This document shows, one piece after another, positions 13,640-16,426 of a stretch of DNA of 16,426 nt. Origin of the DNA: CAYXEN01 sp964464035 (GTDB taxonomy: Bacteria > Krumholzibacteriota > Krumholzibacteriia > WVZY01). The first letter of the stretch is position 1. Each line of letters begins with the position of its first letter. The translations under genes were made by a program, and so were the position numbers. The DNA lies in NCBI GenBank assembly GCA_964464035.1, contig CAYXEN010000062.1, positions 1-16,426 of the forward strand. The letters run 5' to 3'. Below the pieces are notes generated by a model. The model saw only the letters and a list, made by a program, of their open reading frames with translations, ran no database searches and was not told where the DNA came from.

Positions 13640-15937
13640 ATGGCAAAGAGCACGGTAGCAAAGAAACAAGAGCACAAGATCGCCGCCCAGAAGGTTGCAC
13701 TCAAGAGCGGCAACATGATCGCTGCGTTCGCCGCGAAACAGATAAACTTTCACATAATGGGTTATTATCCCATAACGCCTTCGACCCAGATAGCCGAGGA
13801 ACTGGACGCGATGAAGGCGGAAGGCCTTCATGATATCGTGATGATCCCCGGGGACGGGGAGCACGGCGCCGCGGGTATATGCTACGGGGCCGCCACGGCC
13901 GGAGCCAGGGTCTTGAATGCAACGAGTGCGAACGGGCTGATGTTTTCACTCGAACAGCTCCCCGTACAATCGGGGACTCGGTACCCGATGGTTCTGAACA
14001 TCGCGTGCAGGTCCATATCCGGTCCTCTCGACATCAGGGGTGACCAGAGCGATGTAATGACGGCTCTCAATACGGGCTGGGTGATACTTTTCGCCAAGGA
14101 CCCCCAGGCGGTGTACGACTTCAATATCATGGCGGTCAAGATAGGCGAGCACCTGGATGTTAGGCTGCCCGTCATGGTCGCCTTCGACGGTTTCTTCACG
14201 AGCCACCAGGAAAGACGCGTTCACGTGTTCGCGGAAGACAGGACTGTCAGGGACTTCCTCGGGCCCCAACCGGTGGTGAACTCCTCCGTGGATCCGAGAC
14301 ATCCCCTGACCATCGGCCCCTACATGAACGACCCCGATCTCATCAACAACAAGAAGCAGTTGGCGATGGCGTTCGAGAATGCATATCACAAGGTGATTCC
14401 GCAGGTGATGGAGGAATTCGGCGAACTCTCGGGCAGGCGCTACGACTATCTGGAGACGTATCGCATGGAGGATGCCGAGGCGGCTCTCTTCATAGTCGGC
14501 TCGGCCTTCGACACCTCGAAGATCGCCGTCGACCGCTTGAGGGACAAGGGTTTCAAAGTCGGCACGGTCGCCCCGAACGTGATCCGCCCGTTTCCGGCCG
14601 ACCAGATCAGGCGGGTTTTCAAGGAGGTCAAAGCACTCACCGTGTGCGACCGCCAGGACAGCTACGGTGCCTGGGGAGGCAACATGACCCTCGAGGTCAA
14701 GGCGGCGCTCAAGGACGACCCGTCCAACACCACCCTGGTTCAGTCGCGCATATACGGGATCGGCGGCAAGGACTTCTACGTCGAGGATGCATTGAAGATC
14801 TTCGAAGAGACTATCACCGTGGCCGAGACCGGCAAGGTCGAAAAGGCGTACGAGTACCATGGAGCGAACCCCGGCACCGGGGATCATGCGCCCCGGACGG
14901 TTTACGAGCCGCTTACGAAAGAAGAGCAGGAGAGGAATCACATCGAGGTCGTGAAGGATGAAGCCACCGGAAAGCTCAAGGTCAAGGGTGTGGCTCCCCG
15001 CAAGCTCACCGAGCAGACGAAGCGCATAGCTCCCGGACACGGCGCTTGTCCCGGGTGCGGCATCTTCCCGAACATCGGTCAGTTCCTCAAGGGCATAAAA
15101 GGCGACGTGGTGATGCTGTACCATACGGGCTGCGCGATGGTGGTGACGACCGGGTACCCTTTCACTTCGCACAAGATCACTTATATTCACAACCTCTTTC
15201 AGAACGGAGCACCGACCCTCAGCGGCGTGCTCGAGGCTTTCAAGGAACGCCAGAGAAGAGGAGAGATCCCGGATTCGGAGGACATAACTTTCATCATGAT
15301 CACCGGCGACGGAGGCCAGGACATCGGGATGGGGCCGACCATCGGGGCCGCTCTGAGAAACCACAACCTGATCATTCTCGAATACGACAACGAGGGTTAC
15401 ATGAACACGGGTCATCAGCTCTCTTTCACCACGCCGCTGGGCCATGCCACGGCCACCAGCCACTACGGCAAGAAACAGATCGGCAAGATGACTCATCACA
15501 AGGACACCATCCAGATCATGGCCGGAACCCACATCCCCTATCTCTTCACGGGGGCGGAATCACACTACATGGATCTGGTCAAGAAAGCGGCGAAGGCCCA
15601 GTACTACGCCAAGCACGAAGGCCTCGTCTACGGCAAGGTGCTCTCCGCCTGCCCGCTCAGCTGGCGGGCCGACGACAGGCTCGGAGCCAAGATCGTGGAG
15701 GCCGCGGTGAATTCCAACTTCTTTCCTCTCTATGAGATAGAGAAGGGGATAACGACCATCACCTACAATCCCGAAGAGAAGGGCAAGAAGGTCCCCATCA
15801 CCGAGTTCCTCAAGATGATGGGCAAGACCAGGCACCTGCTCAAGCCGGAAATGAAGGAGGTAGTGGCCCGGATAGAAGCCGAGGTGGACAGGCGCTGGAA
15901 GAGGCTCCTGGCCATGCACGAGCACGAACTGCTCTAG
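13640..15937 (+). CDS. 2-oxoacid:ferredoxin oxidoreductase, alpha-beta fusion subunit
   Basis: The 765-residue protein joins the alpha and beta subunits of a thiamine-diphosphate 2-oxoacid oxidoreductase, which converts a 2-oxoacid and CoA to acyl-CoA, CO2 and reduced ferredoxin. The alpha part (about 20-400) shows YYPITPSTQIAEEL at 42-55, LNATSANGLMFSLEQL near 92-107, RGDQSD at 133-138 and DGFFTSHQ at 183-190. The beta part (about 460-760) shows the cluster cysteines 470, 473 (GACPGCG), 498 and 671 (SACPLSW). It also shows the thiamine/Mg motif GDGGQDIGMG at 556-565 through NEGYMNTG at 584-591. A 60-residue charged linker joins the halves. The start at 13640 has GGAG within the previous gene. 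Domain split is gammadelta + alphabeta, unlike single-chain PFOR or the four-subunit archaeal form. Confidence 0.95.
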   Translation: MAKSTVAKKQEHKIAAQKVALKSGNMIAAFAAKQINFHIMGYYPITPSTQIAEELDAMKAEGLHDIVMIPGDGEHGAAGICYGAATAGARVLNATSANGLMFSLEQLPVQSGTRYPMVLNIACRSISGPLDIRGDQSDVMTALNTGWVILFAKDPQAVYDFNIMAVKIGEHLDVRLPVMVAFDGFFTSHQERRVHVFAEDRTVRDFLGPQPVVNSSVDPRHPLTIGPYMNDPDLINNKKQLAMAFENAYHKVIPQVMEEFGELSGRRYDYLETYRMEDAEAALFIVGSAFDTSKIAVDRLRDKGFKVGTVAPNVIRPFPADQIRRVFKEVKALTVCDRQDSYGAWGGNMTLEVKAALKDDPSNTTLVQSRIYGIGGKDFYVEDALKIFEETITVAETGKVEKAYEYHGANPGTGDHAPRTVYEPLTKEEQERNHIEVVKDEATGKLKVKGVAPRKLTEQTKRIAPGHGACPGCGIFPNIGQFLKGIKGDVVMLYHTGCAMVVTTGYPFTSHKITYIHNLFQNGAPTLSGVLEAFKERQRRGEIPDSEDITFIMITGDGGQDIGMGPTIGAALRNHNLIILEYDNEGYMNTGHQLSFTTPLGHATATSHYGKKQIGKMTHHKDTIQIMAGTHIPYLFTGAESHYMDLVKKAAKAQYYAKHEGLVYGKVLSACPLSWRADDRLGAKIVEAAVNSNFFPLYEIEKGITTITYNPEEKGKKVPITEFLKMMGKTRHLLKPEMKEVVARIEAEVDRRWKRLLAMHEHELL

Positions 15938-15973
15938 CCCCGATTTGGGGTGGCGGATAGGGGATTATTATTG

Positions 15974-15979
15974 TATAAT
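15974..15979 (+). promoter_or_regulatory. Candidate -10 box upstream of the second oxidoreductase
   Basis: A perfect TATAAT lies at 15974-15979, 36 bp after the alpha-beta gene. No good -35 is found 16-18 bp upstream (TTGGGG at 15945 is too far). If used, transcription starts near 15986 and the leader would contain the terminator hairpin at 16046-16073. Confidence 0.45.
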
Positions 15980-16045
15980 CGCCTTGCCGCGTCACCATAA
16001 CGGAGGCGTTCGGCTGACGAAACAAAGATCAGGCCATAATCGACA

Positions 16046-16073
16046 TCACACGCCGATGCGTGTGAGGTTTTTT
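16046..16073 (+). terminator. Intrinsic terminator or attenuator before the gamma-alpha gene
   Basis: An 8-bp stem (TCACACGC 16046-16053 with GCGTGTGA 16058-16065) with a CGAT loop is followed after GG by six T residues (16068-16073). It is 110 bp after the alpha-beta stop and 31 bp before the next start codon. It may end the upstream operon or, lying downstream of the TATAAT at 15974, act as a leader attenuator. Confidence 0.75.
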
Positions 16074-16104
16074 ATAAGGACCCAAGAATTTCAAAGGAGC
16101 AATC

Positions 16105-16426
16105 ATGGCGGTGACAGATATCGTAGTCCGGGTAGCCGGTGAAGGGGGAGAGGGCGTGATCAGCGTCGGTCAAATTCTGGCGCAAACGGCGGCGCACGCT
16201 TCCCTGGAGGTTTTCACTTATAGAACTTTCCCCGCGGAGATAAAAGGCGGACTGGCGATGATCCAGGTGAGGATGAACCTGAAGCCGGTGCATTCGTTGG
16301 GACAGGACGCCGACATTCTTTTCGCGTTCAACCAGGAAGCCTTCGACGCCTATTCTCCGAACCTCACCGCCAAGGGACTTGTGCTCTACGACCCGCGATT
16401 CGTCAAGATACCCGACGGTTTTTCAT
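16105..16426 (+). CDS. korA: 2-oxoacid:acceptor oxidoreductase, gamma-domain start of a probable gamma-alpha (KorA-type) subunit (partial)
   Basis: Only the first 107 residues are in the window. They form a gamma/POR domain: VVRVAGEGGEGVISVGQILAQ at about 7-27, YRTFPAEIKGGLAMIQVR near 44-61, and a DILFAFNQEAFD segment. The sequence matches the N-terminal region of the gamma-alpha fusion subunits annotated KorA (2-oxoglutarate or related 2-oxoacid oxidoreductase), in which an alpha domain follows. It differs from the upstream gamma domain (AGEGGEG against IGGLGAN), so this is a separate enzyme, not a duplication of the same gene. The start at 16105 has AAAGGAG five bases upstream. Whether an alpha domain really follows, and the substrate, depend on sequence beyond the window. 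Confidence 0.82.
   Translation, partial: MAVTDIVVRVAGEGGEGVISVGQILAQTAAHASLEVFTYRTFPAEIKGGLAMIQVRMNLKPVHSLGQDADILFAFNQEAFDAYSPNLTAKGLVLYDPRFVKIPDGFS

Overview
This is a GC-rich bacterial chromosome segment, almost certainly from an anaerobe. Bacterial markers are UvrC, IspG (the MEP isoprenoid route) and Shine-Dalgarno-led genes. The anaerobic signs are two adjacent 2-oxoacid:ferredoxin oxidoreductase loci, several oxygen-sensitive Fe-S enzymes (IspG, MoaA, NadA), an orphan hydrogenase-type maturation protease and a selenocysteine-containing peroxiredoxin. Ile ATA and Arg AGG/AGA codons are frequent despite the high GC. Together with the seven-bladed 'two-component-regulator-propeller' lipoprotein, this is reminiscent of uncultured FCB-type or candidate-phylum lineages, but I cannot place the organism from this window.

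Layout. 83-2054 (minus): ispG, and upstream of it a BtuF-like metal/cobalamin-receptor domain protein without a signal peptide. Between that gene and uvrC lies a divergent control region with a 12-bp inverted repeat and a perfect extended -10 box. 2195-4036 (plus): uvrC. 4060-5333: a self-contained unit of strong promoter, TTG-started propeller lipoprotein and intrinsic terminator. 5348-6502 (minus): a proline-peptidase-family (M24) protein. 6716-10263 (plus): a compact run of PHP phosphoesterase, moaA (overlapping), nadA and a BCP/PrxQ peroxiredoxin. 10269-10967 (minus, convergent): a stand-alone RibD C-terminal reductase. 11263-11748 (plus): a HycI/HybD-family protease. 11749-12629: 881 bp without a convincing gene, rich in inverted repeats and containing a 223-bp element with about 24-bp terminal inverted repeats. 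12630-15937: a two-gene oxidoreductase operon (gamma-delta fusion, then alpha-beta fusion). 16105 to the end: the start of a second, gamma-alpha-type oxidoreductase, preceded by a leader with an internal terminator hairpin.

The most notable signal is the peroxiredoxin at 9808-10263. Its reading frame is broken only by one TGA at codon 44, exactly where the peroxidatic cysteine of the family (TPGC-TxxAC) belongs. The TGA is followed at once by a two-segment stem-loop with G as the second loop base, as expected for a bacterial SECIS. TGA is a normal stop for the neighbouring genes, so recoding to selenocysteine is the best reading. A standard gene caller would truncate or miss this gene.

How the genes work together. 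The oxidoreductase operon and its neighbour would interconvert 2-oxoacids and acyl-CoAs with ferredoxin as carrier. MoaA starts molybdenum-cofactor synthesis, NadA supplies NAD, and the Sec-peroxiredoxin would protect these oxygen-labile centres. This functional coupling is inference from gene order.
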